A stretch of 64,000 nt of DNA from Nonomuraea sp. SYSU D8015 (GCF_008065375.1 NZ_VJYI01000007.1:310001-374000); one strand, 5' to 3'. Counted from the first letter of the stretch, positions 1 to 8,789 are shown. Notes: generated by a model not told the origin, from the letters alone. Numbers and translations: made by a program.

Positions 1-1
1 G

Positions 2-160
2 GGCTGCCTGAGCGGCGCGATGTCGGGCATCCGCGCCGTGGTGGTCCCGGAGATGCAGCAGGCCTTCAGCGGAGCCAAGCCGCTGGACGACGCGTTGACG
101 GCGGCCCAGAACGCCGCCACCGCCAAGATCAACGACTACCGCAAGCAGGCGGGACAATGA
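2..160 (+). CDS. ABC importer solute-binding protein, C-terminal end only
   Basis: The window opens inside this gene; only about the last 52 codons are present, in the frame ending at the TGA at 158-160. The visible tail (ALTAAQNAATAKINDYRK) resembles the closing helix of family 1 extracellular solute-binding lipoproteins, the periplasm-facing receptors of sugar-type ABC importers. The stop overlaps the next ATG (ATGA at 157-160), so the two genes are probably translated as one unit. The substrate cannot be inferred from so short a tail, and the family call rests on pattern alone. Confidence 0.55.
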   Translation, partial: GCLSGAMSGIRAVVVPEMQQAFSGAKPLDDALTAAQNAATAKINDYRKQAGQ

Positions 161-801
161 CGTCACGATTCGCCCGAGCCGCGGGTGACCCGTACCGCTA
201 CGGCGTCTACCTGCGCCCCGACCCCGTCACCTGCGCGGCGGTGACCGCGGTCACCGGCCAGCTGCGCGCCCAGTACGGCCTCGTCTCCGCAGGAGCGTTC
301 CCGCCGCACGCCACACTCGTCGGCAGCCGGCACATCACCGCGTCCGCGGACACCATCAAGGACGCGGTGACCAAGGGCATCTCCGGAATCCGTGCGTTCA
401 CGGTCTACAACGCCGGCATCCGCCCGCAGGGAATCGGCCTGGTCTACGACGTCCACCACCTCGCCGACGCCACGACGCCGAACCAGGCGTTCGTGGACCT
501 CGCCGCAGCTGTGGACGAGGCCGTCGCGCCGCTGATGGCTTCAGCGCCGAACCCGGACGACCACCATTTCGACCCCGAGACCTTCCAGGCGCACCTGTCG
601 CTCGCGTCACACGACCTGTACGAACGACCCGATCTACGAGAGGAGGTCGAGGAGTACGCGCGTGGGCTCCGGGTGGACCACCCCGACCGCTTCCCCGGCA
701 ACACGGTGACCCTCTACCGCACCCGCAGCGACGACTGGTCCGGTCGGTGGTGGCACACCCTCACCTGGGAGCACCTCCACACCTGGCGACTGCCGGAGTG
801 A
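157..801 (+). CDS. 2H phosphoesterase / 2'-5' RNA ligase-like protein
   Basis: This 214-residue cytoplasmic protein has the two short His motifs of the 2H phosphoesterase superfamily: H51-A-T53 inside PPHATLVG and H146-L-S148 inside QAHLSLA. In known members these two histidines act on 2',3'-cyclic or 2',5'-linked RNA ends or ADP-ribose derivatives. Length and motif spacing fit the family. The start is the ATG that overlaps the stop of the upstream binding-protein gene, and a hairpin terminator follows the stop by about ten bases, so this is the last gene of that operon. The true substrate is unknown, and a link to sugar import is only positional. Confidence 0.75.
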   Translation: MTSRFARAAGDPYRYGVYLRPDPVTCAAVTAVTGQLRAQYGLVSAGAFPPHATLVGSRHITASADTIKDAVTKGISGIRAFTVYNAGIRPQGIGLVYDVHHLADATTPNQAFVDLAAAVDEAVAPLMASAPNPDDHHFDPETFQAHLSLASHDLYERPDLREEVEEYARGLRVDHPDRFPGNTVTLYRTRSDDWSGRWWHTLTWEHLHTWRLPE

Positions 802-811
802 ACAGCAGATC

Positions 812-850
812 GGCCGGCGGTCGCCGAGCGGCCGCCGGCCCTTTCCTTCC
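812..850 (+). terminator. Hairpin terminator after the 2H phosphoesterase gene
   Basis: A perfect 9-bp stem (GGCCGGCGG at 812-820 pairing with CCGCCGGCC at 832-840) encloses an 11-base loop and is followed by a pyrimidine run CTTTCCTTCC. It starts 10 bases after the stop codon. The T-tract is weak, as is usual in GC-rich actinomycetes. Confidence 0.6.
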
Positions 851-914
851 CCGGCGGGGGACACACGGGACCGCAATCGCTTCAGCGGAGTGTCCGGCCA
901 CGTTCACGCCCGCG

Positions 915-1045
915 GTTTGGGACAAGACCGGAACCAGGCGCTCGTCCGGCATCCAGCCTGCCGACGTCCAGGAGCTCGTTGACCGGGGCTGCTGCGTCAT
1001 GGTCCTGTTCCGCGGGCATGCAGTCGGCGCTCCAGACCGTGTTGC
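915..1045 (+). pseudogene. Fragment of an Mth938-like gene
   Basis: The plus strand encodes WDKTGTRRSSGIQPADVQEL and then VDRGCCVMVLFRG. This aligns residue by residue with the middle of the intact Mth938-like protein at 7916-8284 (WSETGTRHSPGIQPADVQEL, LDRGCRVVVLSRG). After RG an extra base breaks the frame, although the DNA stays recognisable for another 25 bases or so. Neither the start nor the end of the gene is present. This is a decayed second copy, on the opposite side of the AfsR-type regulator pair from the intact gene. Confidence 0.7.
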
Positions 1046-1067
1046 CTGCCGACAGGGCGGAGATTCG

Positions 1068-1202
1068 CGGCTGTTCACCCTCGGCGAGACACCCGGTGTG
1101 TTGTGGACGCCGGAAGACGCCGTCGGAGCTCGTCTCCTGATCCTGATGGGCCACGGCGGCGGGCAGCACAAGAAGGCACCAGGCATCGTGACCCGCGCCG
1201 CC
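1068..1202 (+). pseudogene. N-terminal remnant of an alpha/beta hydrolase
   Basis: The plus strand reads FTLGETPGVLWTPEDAVGAR and then LLILMGHGGGQHKKAPGIV. This is the typical opening of a dienelactone-hydrolase-like alpha/beta hydrolase group, where the first beta strand leads to an HGGGQHK oxyanion-hole segment. Similarity stops near 1202. The nucleophile and the rest of the fold are missing, so no enzyme can be made. It sits about 20 bases after the Mth938-like fragment, as if two gene remains had been joined by deletion. The family call is from memory of the motif. Confidence 0.55.
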
Positions 1203-1352
1203 CAGCCTCGTGGCCACCGACCGCACGCCTCAGCCAGCGCGGCGCCCCCTCACCTGAGGTGCGAGCTCCTGTCCCGGGCCGCAGGCCCGATGCGTCCGCG
1301 TGATGCCGGGTCAGCGCACGCGCCCTCCCTGACCACGGGGGGCCCGCTGCGG
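1203..1352. other. Intergenic stretch with nothing recognised
   Basis: Between the hydrolase remnant and the minus-strand pseudogene I see no coding pattern, repeat or hairpin of note. It is probably further gene debris too decayed to name. Confidence 0.4.
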
Positions 1353-1730
1353 TCAAGCAGTCGTCCTCAAGCATTTCTCGGTGATACTGGAAGTCTTCTT
1401 GCTCCAGCAGGCCATGTAGGTGTAGCCGCTGATGTCCTCGTTTTCGACCTTGTAGTGGCTGCCGGGACCATCGATGATGACATTGAGGTTGTACTTCGAG
1501 TTCGGGGTGCTCCCTGGCTGCTGACCCGGGCCCAGCAGTACGCACGACCCGCGTACGTGCCGACGCGCAATTGCAGGGTTCCCAGCGAGCTGGTGTACTG
1601 CTTATCCCCGGTGCGGCGGAATTCTGGCCGGACGAAACCTCAGCCGACGCCAGGGCGGGGGTTATTCCACCCATGAGCAAGGTCGTTGTGACGAGTCGCC
1701 TGCCAGGGTGCAGGTGCTACGCCTCCGCAT
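1353..1730 (-). pseudogene. Frameshifted small secreted protein gene
   Basis: On the minus strand an ATG at 1730 follows a GAGGGGGAA ribosome site and starts MRRRSTCTLAG. The next frame continues RLVTTTLLMGGITPALASA, a clear signal-peptide core with an ASA cleavage site. A third frame gives TSSLGTLQLRVGTYAGRAYC and a fourth gives NSKYNLNVIIDGPGSHYK and GYTYMACWSKKTSSI, then TGA at 1353-1355. Joined, these segments make a Cys-containing exported protein of about 125 residues. At least three frame changes are needed, so it is either a decaying gene or a cluster of indel errors. Genes on either side are intact, which favours decay. No family was recognised. Confidence 0.55.
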
Positions 1731-1884
1731 ACTGTTCCCCCTCGTTGTGGGTACCCAGCCGCCACGCTCATGACCGCCGAGCTCGCCGGTTCCGCTGGCG
1801 ATCTCGCATCGGTGAGTTCATCGTCACAGCGCGGTATCCCGCCGTTCCTCCACCCCGAACATGGGACACGTGCCGGGCTGAGAG

Positions 1885-4710
1885 TCAGAGCATGTTCTTG
1901 ATCGGCTGGGGTGTGTCCGGCACGGCCTGGGCGAGGATCTCGGTCGCCTCCCCGGGCGTGAGCAGGCGGGCGTCGCGCAGGAGGCGGATGGACTCCTCCC
2001 ACTGTTTCCGTGCTTCGCCGTGCCGTTCCAGGTGGTGCAGGGTGGTGCCGAGCCACCAGCGTGACACGGCTTCCTTCATGCGGTGTCCCGACTCGCGGAG
2101 CAGCCGCACGGCCTCCGTGTAGCTCTCCACCGCCTCGGTCAGCCGGCCGGCATGGCGGTAGGCGTCGCCCAGCGAATCCTGTGCCGTGCCCGAACCAGCG
2201 AGCGGGTCCGCCTTCGGCCACAGCTCCACCAGCTGGCGTGCTTCCGCGATCGCCTCATCGAAGCGCCCCTGACGGTAGTAGACGTGCACCCGGTTGTTGC
2301 GGATCACGACCGATCCCACAGGGCGTTCGGCGTCGTCGTTGAGCATGAAAGCGGACTCCAGGTAGCCGAGCGCGTCGTCGAGACGGCCCACGATGGCGTT
2401 GATGACACCGAGGTTGTTGAGGGCTCCGGCCTTCCTTTGGGGCAGTTCCGCGTGGTCCCAGTCGGTGAGTGCTGTCTTCAGTTGCGCGATCGCGGCGTCG
2501 TATTGGCCCTGGTCTCGGTAAACCCAGCCGAGCAAGCTGCGGAGCTGGGCCTTGTCCTCCCACGCCGCGATGCGGTCGGCCACCTCGATGGCGTGCGCGT
2601 AGAGGCCGGCCAGTTGGGTGTGCCAGCCCTGGTAGCAGAAGGGCCAGTGGAGTCCGATGACCAGGCCGATGGCGGTCTCCGGGTCGGCGCCGTCCAAGGC
2701 CTGCTGCGCGGCGGCGAGCAGGTTGTCCCGCTCGTCCTGGACCCATCGTCCCGCCTCCGCCAGGTCCGTGAAGGGGGTGTCGGGCAATTCGACAGGGCAT
2801 CGCGGTACGGCATCGCGGCCGAGCATGGGGCTGGCCAGCCAGAGCGTGGTCAGGTAGTGGTGGAGCGCACGCCGTACGGCGGTGGTGCGTTCCTCCTCGG
2901 ACAACTCCTGGTGTGCCCGTTCGCGGGCATAGAGGCCGACCAGGTCGTGGAACTGGTAGCGGTCGGGTCCGGCGGGTTCGAGGAGGCGGGCGTCCTGGAG
3001 GCGTTCCAGGGCGGCTTCGGCGCGGGCAACCGGCCAGTCGGTCAGGGCGGCGGTGGCGGCGGGGGTGTGGGTGGGCAGGTCGAGCAGGCCGAGCAGGGGC
3101 AGCAGGTGGGCGGCGTCGCGGCCGGCGGGTTCTTCTCGGAGGTGGTGGTGGCTGACCGCGATGCTGGCGCGGACGGCCAGGTCGGCGTACTCCAGCACGT
3201 CCAGGCGACGGGTGGCGTCGGCCAGCCGTGCTTCCAGGTCGGACAGGGTCCAGTCGGGGCGGGCGGCCAGGCGGGCGCCGGCGATCCGCAGGGCGAGGGG
3301 GAAGCCGCCGCACAGGTGGACGATCCGCTCGGCCGCCTGCGGTTCGGCGCGTACCCGGTCGGGTCCGGCCAGGCGGGACAGCAGCGCGGCGGCGTCGGCG
3401 GCGTTCAGGGTGCCCAGGTGGAGGTGGGTAGCGTTGTCCAGGGTGGCCAGCGGATTCCGGCTGGTGATCAGGACCCGGCAGCCGGGGCCGGCGGGGATGA
3501 GCGGGCGGATCTGGCGGACGTCGCGGGCGTTGTCCAGGATGATCAGCAGGTTGCAGGTCGCGGTCAGGGAGCGGTAGCGGGCGGCGGCCTCGCCAGGGTG
3601 GGCGGGGACGGCGGTGCCGTCCAGGCCGAGGGAGCGCAGCAGGTGGCGCAGGGCTTGGGCCGGGGTCAGCGGGGCGAGGCCGGGGGTGGATCCGTGCAGG
3701 TTGAGGTAGATGACGCCGTCGGTGAACCGGGCGGCCAGGGCGTGGGCGACGTGGACGGCCAGGGCGGATTTGCCGATGCCGCCGGGCCCGTCGATCACGG
3801 CGATGGCAGGCCCGTCGGTGGGTCCGTCGGCGGGGCCGAGCGCGGTGCGCAGGCGCTGGATCTCGGTGGCGCGGGCGGTGAAGGCGTGGGTGTCGGCAGG
3901 TAGTTCGGCCGGGATGTACGGCTCGCTGAGCGTGACCTGCTGGGCCGGGGTGGTCAGGTCGAGCGCAGGGTCCTTGGCCAGGACGGCCTGGTGCAGGCGG
4001 CGTAGTTCGGCGCCGGGTTCGATGCCGAGTTCGCAGACCATGATCTTGCGGGTGTTCTGGTAGACGGCGAGCGCTTCGGATGGGCGGCCGGCGCGGTGCA
4101 GGGCGAGCATGAGCTGGGCGGCGGGGCGTTCGCGTAGGGGGTGGGCCCGCACGTGTGCGGCCAGGTCGGCGGCCACCGCGTGGTGGTCGCCGGCGGCGAG
4201 GCGGAGGTCGGCGTGGTCTTCCAGGACGGTGAGGTGTTCCTCTTCCAGGCGGGTGGCTTCGATCCGTGCCCAGGGGGCGGTCAGTTCGGCCAGTGGTTCG
4301 CCTCGCCACAACTGCAGGGCTGTGCGGAACAGCGTGTCCGCACTGGCCCCGGCCCCCTGCGCCTGGGCGGTGCGGGCGCGTTTGGCCAGGCGGGTGAACA
4401 GGTGGGCGTCGATGTGGTCGGGTTGGAGCGCGAGCCGGTAGCCGCCGGGCACGGTCTGGATGATCTCTTCGATGGTGTGGGGTTCGAGGGTTTCGCGGAG
4501 TTTGGAGACCACGATGTGGAGTTGTTTGGCCGCGGTCGCCGCGGAGCTGTCTGCCCAGATGTCGGTGAGGATCCGCTCGGCGTGTACGGTCTGCCCCGCG
4601 TCCAGGGCGAGTCTGGCCAGCACGCCGATTCGTCGTTGCCCGGCGAGCCGGACCGGTTCGTCACCGGCCAGGACCTGCCACGAACCGAGGAATCTGATCT
4701 CCAGCGGCAT
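1885..4710 (-). CDS. AfsR/SARP-type STAND transcriptional regulator (copy 1)
   Basis: This 941-residue regulator has the full AfsR layout. A winged-helix DNA-binding region lies in about residues 1-90 and a bacterial transcriptional activator domain in about 95-245. An NB-ARC ATPase follows (P-loop GPGGIGKSA near residue 307, Walker B LLIILDN), and TPR helices fill the C-terminal third. Such proteins switch on secondary-metabolite or developmental genes after nucleotide-dependent oligomerisation. The ATG follows AAGGAGGAA at a long spacing of about 13 bases. It is divergent from the second copy at 4937, shares its domain order and C-terminal ending (IKNML versus IRNML), and is flanked by gene relics. 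Target genes are not evident nearby. Confidence 0.88.
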   Translation of the reverse strand: MPLEIRFLGSWQVLAGDEPVRLAGQRRIGVLARLALDAGQTVHAERILTDIWADSSAATAAKQLHIVVSKLRETLEPHTIEEIIQTVPGGYRLALQPDHIDAHLFTRLAKRARTAQAQGAGASADTLFRTALQLWRGEPLAELTAPWARIEATRLEEEHLTVLEDHADLRLAAGDHHAVAADLAAHVRAHPLRERPAAQLMLALHRAGRPSEALAVYQNTRKIMVCELGIEPGAELRRLHQAVLAKDPALDLTTPAQQVTLSEPYIPAELPADTHAFTARATEIQRLRTALGPADGPTDGPAIAVIDGPGGIGKSALAVHVAHALAARFTDGVIYLNLHGSTPGLAPLTPAQALRHLLRSLGLDGTAVPAHPGEAAARYRSLTATCNLLIILDNARDVRQIRPLIPAGPGCRVLITSRNPLATLDNATHLHLGTLNAADAAALLSRLAGPDRVRAEPQAAERIVHLCGGFPLALRIAGARLAARPDWTLSDLEARLADATRRLDVLEYADLAVRASIAVSHHHLREEPAGRDAAHLLPLLGLLDLPTHTPAATAALTDWPVARAEAALERLQDARLLEPAGPDRYQFHDLVGLYARERAHQELSEEERTTAVRRALHHYLTTLWLASPMLGRDAVPRCPVELPDTPFTDLAEAGRWVQDERDNLLAAAQQALDGADPETAIGLVIGLHWPFCYQGWHTQLAGLYAHAIEVADRIAAWEDKAQLRSLLGWVYRDQGQYDAAIAQLKTALTDWDHAELPQRKAGALNNLGVINAIVGRLDDALGYLESAFMLNDDAERPVGSVVIRNNRVHVYYRQGRFDEAIAEARQLVELWPKADPLAGSGTAQDSLGDAYRHAGRLTEAVESYTEAVRLLRESGHRMKEAVSRWWLGTTLHHLERHGEARKQWEESIRLLRDARLLTPGEATEILAQAVPDTPQPIKNML

Positions 4711-4769
4711 GAGGAGCGTATTTCCTCCTTCAACGGAGTCGGCATTGTAACGAGTTGGCCGGTCTTGTT

Positions 4770-4883
4770 CGCGGCGATGACGGATGGAACGCCGTCTCCC
4801 TGGGCGACGTCCACCACCTCACCGGGGAGGAGGCGGACCTGATCCTGGCCCAGGTAGTTCCCCTGCCGTCAGAGCCGATCAAG
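4770..4883 (+). pseudogene. C-terminal relic of a third AfsR/SARP paralogue
   Basis: Upstream of the second regulator and on the same strand, the DNA encodes DGWNAVSLGDVHH and then LTGEEADLILAQVVPLPSEP with IK. This lines up with the last 35 or so residues of both intact regulators (LTPGEATEILAQAVPDTPQP-IK and LTHADVDELLEQPVPDMPGP-IR). The normal stop is lost and the reading frame runs on to 4937. It is best explained as the tail of a deleted third tandem copy. Confidence 0.65.
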
Positions 4884-4936
4884 CACTTTGAGAACATACC
4901 GGCGATATACCGCCCGCTTGTACGCTTCTCTCCTTG

Positions 4937-7714
4937 ATGACACTGGAGATCGGGTATCTCGGGCCCTGGGAGATCAAGGCGGGCGGGCAACCGGTACGGC
5001 TGGTGGGACGTCGCCGTGTCGCCGTTCTGACGCGGCTGGCGCTGGACGCCGGTCGGCCCGTCACCGCACGGCAGCTCGTCGCCGACGTCTGGGGGCAGAC
5101 CTCGACGGCCACGGCCGGCAAGCAGCTCCACATCGTGGTGTCGAAGCTGCGTAACGTACTCGGCCCCGAGATCATCGCGACCGTGCCCAGCGGCTATCTG
5201 CTGGATGTGCCCCGCGACCAGATCGACGCGCACAGCTTCACGCTGCTGGCCGGCCAGGCGCGGATGGCGCGCGAGCGCCGCGAGCCGGGTACGGCCGACG
5301 GGCTGTTCCGGCGGGCGCTGGCCCTGTGGCGGGGACGCGCCCTGACTGAGCTGGTCGACGCATGGGCGCAGATCGAGTCCAGCCGCCTGGAGGAAGAGCG
5401 CCTGGCCGTCTTTGAGGATCACATTGACCTGCGCCTGGCCGCGGGGGATCACCACACGGCGGTGATCGACCTCATCCCGCACATCCAGGCCCACCCCCTG
5501 CGGGAGGGCCCGCGCGCCCAGCTGATGCTGGCGCTCTACCGCGCGGCAAGGCCGTCCGAAGCGCTCGCGGTCTACCAGGAGAGCCGCACCCTCATGATGA
5601 AGGAGCTCGGCATCGAGCCGGGCACGCGGCTGCGCCGGCTGCAACATGCCATCCTCACCAGAGATCCCGTGCTCGACCTCACCACTCCGGCGCAGTCCAG
5701 CACGATCGTCCCTGCCGAGCTGCCCGCCGATACCCGGTCGTTCACCGCCCGGCACGAGGAGGTGGGCTGGCTGCGGGAAGCGGTGGCGAGTGCGAGTGTG
5801 GCCGTGGTCAACGGGCCCGGCGGCGTCGGCAAGTCGGCGCTCGCCGTCCACGTCGCGCACGCGATGGCCGGACGGTTCCACGACGGCGTCATCTACGTCA
5901 ACCTGAACGGCGCGACCCCAGGAGTGCAGCCGCTGCCGGTACTCGACGCTCTGGGCCACCTACTACGTTCGCTGGGGCTGGACGGCTCCGCCGTACCGGC
6001 TGACCTCGAAGGGGCGATGGCCCGCTACCGGTCGCTCACCGCGGCGAGCAACCTGCTCGTCATCCTCGACAACGCGCTCGACGCCCACCAAGTGCGGCCG
6101 CTCATCCCGGCGGGCGCGGGCTGCCGGACCGTCATCACCAGCCGCGATGCCCTGGCCACGCTCGACAACGCCCGCCACCTGCATCTGGCCGGGCTCGCCG
6201 ACAGCGATGCCGTCACACTGCTCGCCAGGATCGCGGGCCCAGGCCGCATCCAGCGCGAGCCGGAGGCCGCCGCGAAGATCGTCGAGCTGTGCAGTGGCTT
6301 CCCTCTGGCCATCCGGATCGCCGGCGCCCGCCTCGCCGCGCGGCCCGACTGGCAGTTGGCCGGCCTCGCCGACCGCCTCGCCGACGCGGCCCGGCGCCTG
6401 GACACCCTGCAATACGCCGACCTGGCCGTACGCGCCAGCATCGCGGTCAGCCACCGGCACCTGCGCGAGGAGCCCAGCGGCCACGATGCCGCTTACCTCC
6501 TCCCGCTGCTCGGTTTGCTCGACACGCCGACCCACACCCCGGCCGCGACGGCCGATCTGGCCGACTGGCCCGAGGCACGGGCGGAGGCGGCCCTCGAACG
6601 GCTCCGCGGCGCCCGGCTCCTGGAGGCCGCGGGGCACGGCCGGTACCGCTTCCACGACCTCATCCGCCTGTACGCCAGGGAACAGGCCACCCGCGAGCTG
6701 TCAGAGCCCGAACGCGCGCGCGCTCTCCGCCGCGGGCTCCACCATTACCTGGCCACGGTCAACACCGCCACCCGGCTCGTGCACGTCCAGATCCAGGAGC
6801 CCGCGTACGAGGCGGAGCAGCCCGGTCTCGCGCTCGCCAGCGCACGGGAGGCCAGCGAATGGACCGAGGCCGAGCGTGACAACCTCCTGGCCGCGGCCCG
6901 CCAGGCGGCCGAGACCGCCGATCCGGACACCGCCATAGGACTGGCGATCGGGCTGCACTGGCCGTTCAACTACCGAGGGTGGGTCACGCACCTGGCCGAC
7001 GTCCACCGGAACGCGGCCGAGGTGGCCGCGCGGTGCGGAGACTGGGCCGGCCAGGCGCAGGAGGAGAGCTACCTGGGCTGGGTCTACCGCGACCAGGGAC
7101 GCTACGAACAGGCGATCGACCACCTGGAACGGGCAGTGGCGTGCTGGGACAAGACCGCCCTGCCGCACCGGAGGATGGGGTCCTTGAACAAACTCGGCGT
7201 CGTCTACACCATGCTCGGGCGGCTCGACCTCGCCGTCGCCAACCTGGCTCGGGCCCTGGACATCGCCGAGGAGACGGACGACCGCTACGCGCGAGGCGCC
7301 ATCCTCAACAACCGCGTGCACGTGCTCTACCGGCAGGGCCGGTTCGAGGAGGCCATAGCGCAGGCGAGGGCGGCCATCGTGGAGTGGAGCGGCATCCTGT
7401 ATGGGGAGGGGGTGTCCCGCGAGACCCTGGCCCGCGCCTACATGCATGCCGGACGTCTCGCCGAGGCGGCCGACACCTACCAGGTGGCGCTGGCGCTCAT
7501 GCGCGAAGCCGGATACCGCATCGGCTACGCCGTGACCGCCTGGTGGTCCGGTCAGACCCTGCACGCCCTGGGACGGCACGCCGAGGCTCGGCAGGACTGG
7601 CGCAACTGCTTCGCGGCTCTCCTGGAGACCCGTCTCCTGACCCACGCGGACGTGGACGAGCTGCTCGAGCAGCCTGTTCCGGATATGCCGGGGCCGATCA
7701 GGAACATGCTGTAG
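4937..7714 (+). CDS. AfsR/SARP-type STAND transcriptional regulator (copy 2)
   Basis: The 925-residue product repeats the architecture of the divergent copy 1: winged helix (MTLEIGYLGPWEIKAGGQPV), activator domain, NB-ARC with P-loop GPGGVGKSA near residue 292 and LLVILDNALD as Walker B, an HDL motif region, and TPR repeats ending PIRNML. The start is uncertain. ATG 4937 is preceded directly by an in-frame TTG at 4934, and there is no Shine-Dalgarno sequence. A TACGCT at 4921-4926, seven bases before the TTG, would suit leaderless transcription. It probably binds DNA as an activator. Divergence from copy 1 across a short region holding a paralogue relic suggests local duplication and inversion. 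Confidence 0.88.
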   Translation: MTLEIGYLGPWEIKAGGQPVRLVGRRRVAVLTRLALDAGRPVTARQLVADVWGQTSTATAGKQLHIVVSKLRNVLGPEIIATVPSGYLLDVPRDQIDAHSFTLLAGQARMARERREPGTADGLFRRALALWRGRALTELVDAWAQIESSRLEEERLAVFEDHIDLRLAAGDHHTAVIDLIPHIQAHPLREGPRAQLMLALYRAARPSEALAVYQESRTLMMKELGIEPGTRLRRLQHAILTRDPVLDLTTPAQSSTIVPAELPADTRSFTARHEEVGWLREAVASASVAVVNGPGGVGKSALAVHVAHAMAGRFHDGVIYVNLNGATPGVQPLPVLDALGHLLRSLGLDGSAVPADLEGAMARYRSLTAASNLLVILDNALDAHQVRPLIPAGAGCRTVITSRDALATLDNARHLHLAGLADSDAVTLLARIAGPGRIQREPEAAAKIVELCSGFPLAIRIAGARLAARPDWQLAGLADRLADAARRLDTLQYADLAVRASIAVSHRHLREEPSGHDAAYLLPLLGLLDTPTHTPAATADLADWPEARAEAALERLRGARLLEAAGHGRYRFHDLIRLYAREQATRELSEPERARALRRGLHHYLATVNTATRLVHVQIQEPAYEAEQPGLALASAREASEWTEAERDNLLAAARQAAETADPDTAIGLAIGLHWPFNYRGWVTHLADVHRNAAEVAARCGDWAGQAQEESYLGWVYRDQGRYEQAIDHLERAVACWDKTALPHRRMGSLNKLGVVYTMLGRLDLAVANLARALDIAEETDDRYARGAILNNRVHVLYRQGRFEEAIAQARAAIVEWSGILYGEGVSRETLARAYMHAGRLAEAADTYQVALALMREAGYRIGYAVTAWWSGQTLHALGRHAEARQDWRNCFAALLETRLLTHADVDELLEQPVPDMPGPIRNML

Positions 7715-7915
7715 GTCCAGCTATCCAGTGCTCGTGGTGAAGTGGGTGTGACCTGCCACCCGACCGGCGCGTGGACCGCTCAGCAGGTCCACGATGGTGC
7801 GCGCCGAGTGCACCGACCGCATGCTCCACTCCTCATGCATGAGCCAGCAGCCATGGATGCCGTTGAGGAGTTCTTCGAGCAAATCAACGGTTCGGCGAGC
7901 ACGTAGGCTCGTTGT

Positions 7916-8284
7916 ATGGATGAGCGAAGCCCGCTGATCACGCACATCTCCTGGGGCCGCATGGTCGTCGAGGGCGTCGGCGAGGGCAAGGACTTCAAGC
8001 TCTATCCGGGTGGCGGCCGTCCCTGGGACTGGAGCGAGACCGGAACCCGGCACTCGCCCGGCATCCAGCCCGCCGACGTACAAGAGCTCCTCGACCGGGG
8101 CTGCCGGGTCGTGGTCCTGTCCCGCGGCATGCAGCTGGTGCTCCAGACCTGTCCCGAGACGCTGGAACTGCTGAAGGAGCGGGGCGTCGAGGTGTACGTC
8201 GAGGAGACGACGGCCGCGGTCGACCGCTACAACGCGCTGGCGAAGACGGCCGCCGTGGGCGGGCTGTTCCACTCGACCTGCTGA
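7916..8284 (+). CDS. Mth938-like domain protein, function unknown
   Basis: This 122-residue cytoplasmic protein matches the Mth938-like family, whose beta/alpha fold is known but whose role is not. Recognisable segments are ITHISWGRMVVEG near the start, KLYPGGGRPWDWSETGTRH, and VVVLSRGMQLVLQ in the middle. A partial, frame-broken copy lies at 915-1045. No ribosome site is visible. Instead TAGGCT ends six bases before the ATG, the pattern of a leaderless start in actinomycetes. It is not obviously in an operon with its neighbours. Confidence 0.75.
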   Translation: MDERSPLITHISWGRMVVEGVGEGKDFKLYPGGGRPWDWSETGTRHSPGIQPADVQELLDRGCRVVVLSRGMQLVLQTCPETLELLKERGVEVYVEETTAAVDRYNALAKTAAVGGLFHSTC

Positions 8285-8358
8285 ACGCCCGGCCCCGGTG
8301 ATTGCTTCGGCCATGGGGGTAGGGAGCAGCGGTAAGCCTGATGAATGGGGAGAAGTTG

Positions 8359-8691
8359 ATGAGCCGCATAGGGGAATGGCTGAAGAAGGCCGAGAACCTG
8401 GCGAGAGGGCACTCCAAGCAGGCCGACCAGCTGATCGACAAGGCCGATCGGTACGCGAAGGAGCGGACCGGCCACAAGTACGACGAGCACATCGAGAAGG
8501 GCGCCGACACGATCCAGCGCCGCTACGGCGGCGGGCGGAGCACGCCCCCGGGCGGGGAGACGTGGCGCCCCGGCCGGCCTCCTCCCGGCCAGACCCCTTC
8601 CGGGAAGCCCGGCCAGCCTCCTCCCGGCCAGCCTCCTCCTGGGTACTCCGGCCAGACCCCTCCCGGCCACGGGCAGCAGCACGGCGAATAG
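8359..8691 (+). CDS. MT0933/Rv0909-like antitoxin-family small protein
   Basis: The first 60 residues or so (MSRIGEWLKKAENLARG, then a Lys-rich helix ending DERTGxKYD-like as KERTGHKYDEHIEKG) resemble the MT0933 antitoxin family of actinobacteria. The remaining 50 residues are a Gly/Pro/Gln tail with repeated PPGQ and GQPPPGQ units, so low complexity fills almost half the protein. I chose ATG 8359 over 8341 because GGGGAG sits six bases upstream of it. No toxin partner is adjacent, so an antitoxin role is doubtful here. A small nucleoid or stress protein is as likely. Confidence 0.6.
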   Translation: MSRIGEWLKKAENLARGHSKQADQLIDKADRYAKERTGHKYDEHIEKGADTIQRRYGGGRSTPPGGETWRPGRPPPGQTPSGKPGQPPPGQPPPGYSGQTPPGHGQQHGE

Positions 8692-8789
8692 GCTGCACAC
8701 GGCTGCAAAGGGCTCAGGGCAGACGCGGCTCGGCCGGTCGCGCCGGAGACCCTGGCCCGGGCGTGACCGGCCGCCTGTACGGTGATCCC

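Noticed and set aside
1353..1730. Programmed frameshifting to explain the split secreted-protein gene
   Set aside because: Three shifts without slippery heptamers or stimulatory structures make decay or sequence error far more likely.
2083..3903. 606-codon plus-strand frame opposite the first AfsR-type regulator
   Set aside because: Gly/Val/Gln-rich shadow with no motifs; the minus strand encodes a complete SARP/NB-ARC/TPR protein.
8298..8789. Extended N-terminus of cobQ reaching back through the small antitoxin-like gene
   Set aside because: Translation upstream of ATG 8790 is Arg/Gly/Pro-rich without CobQ similarity, and the region is better explained by the separate gene at 8359-8691.
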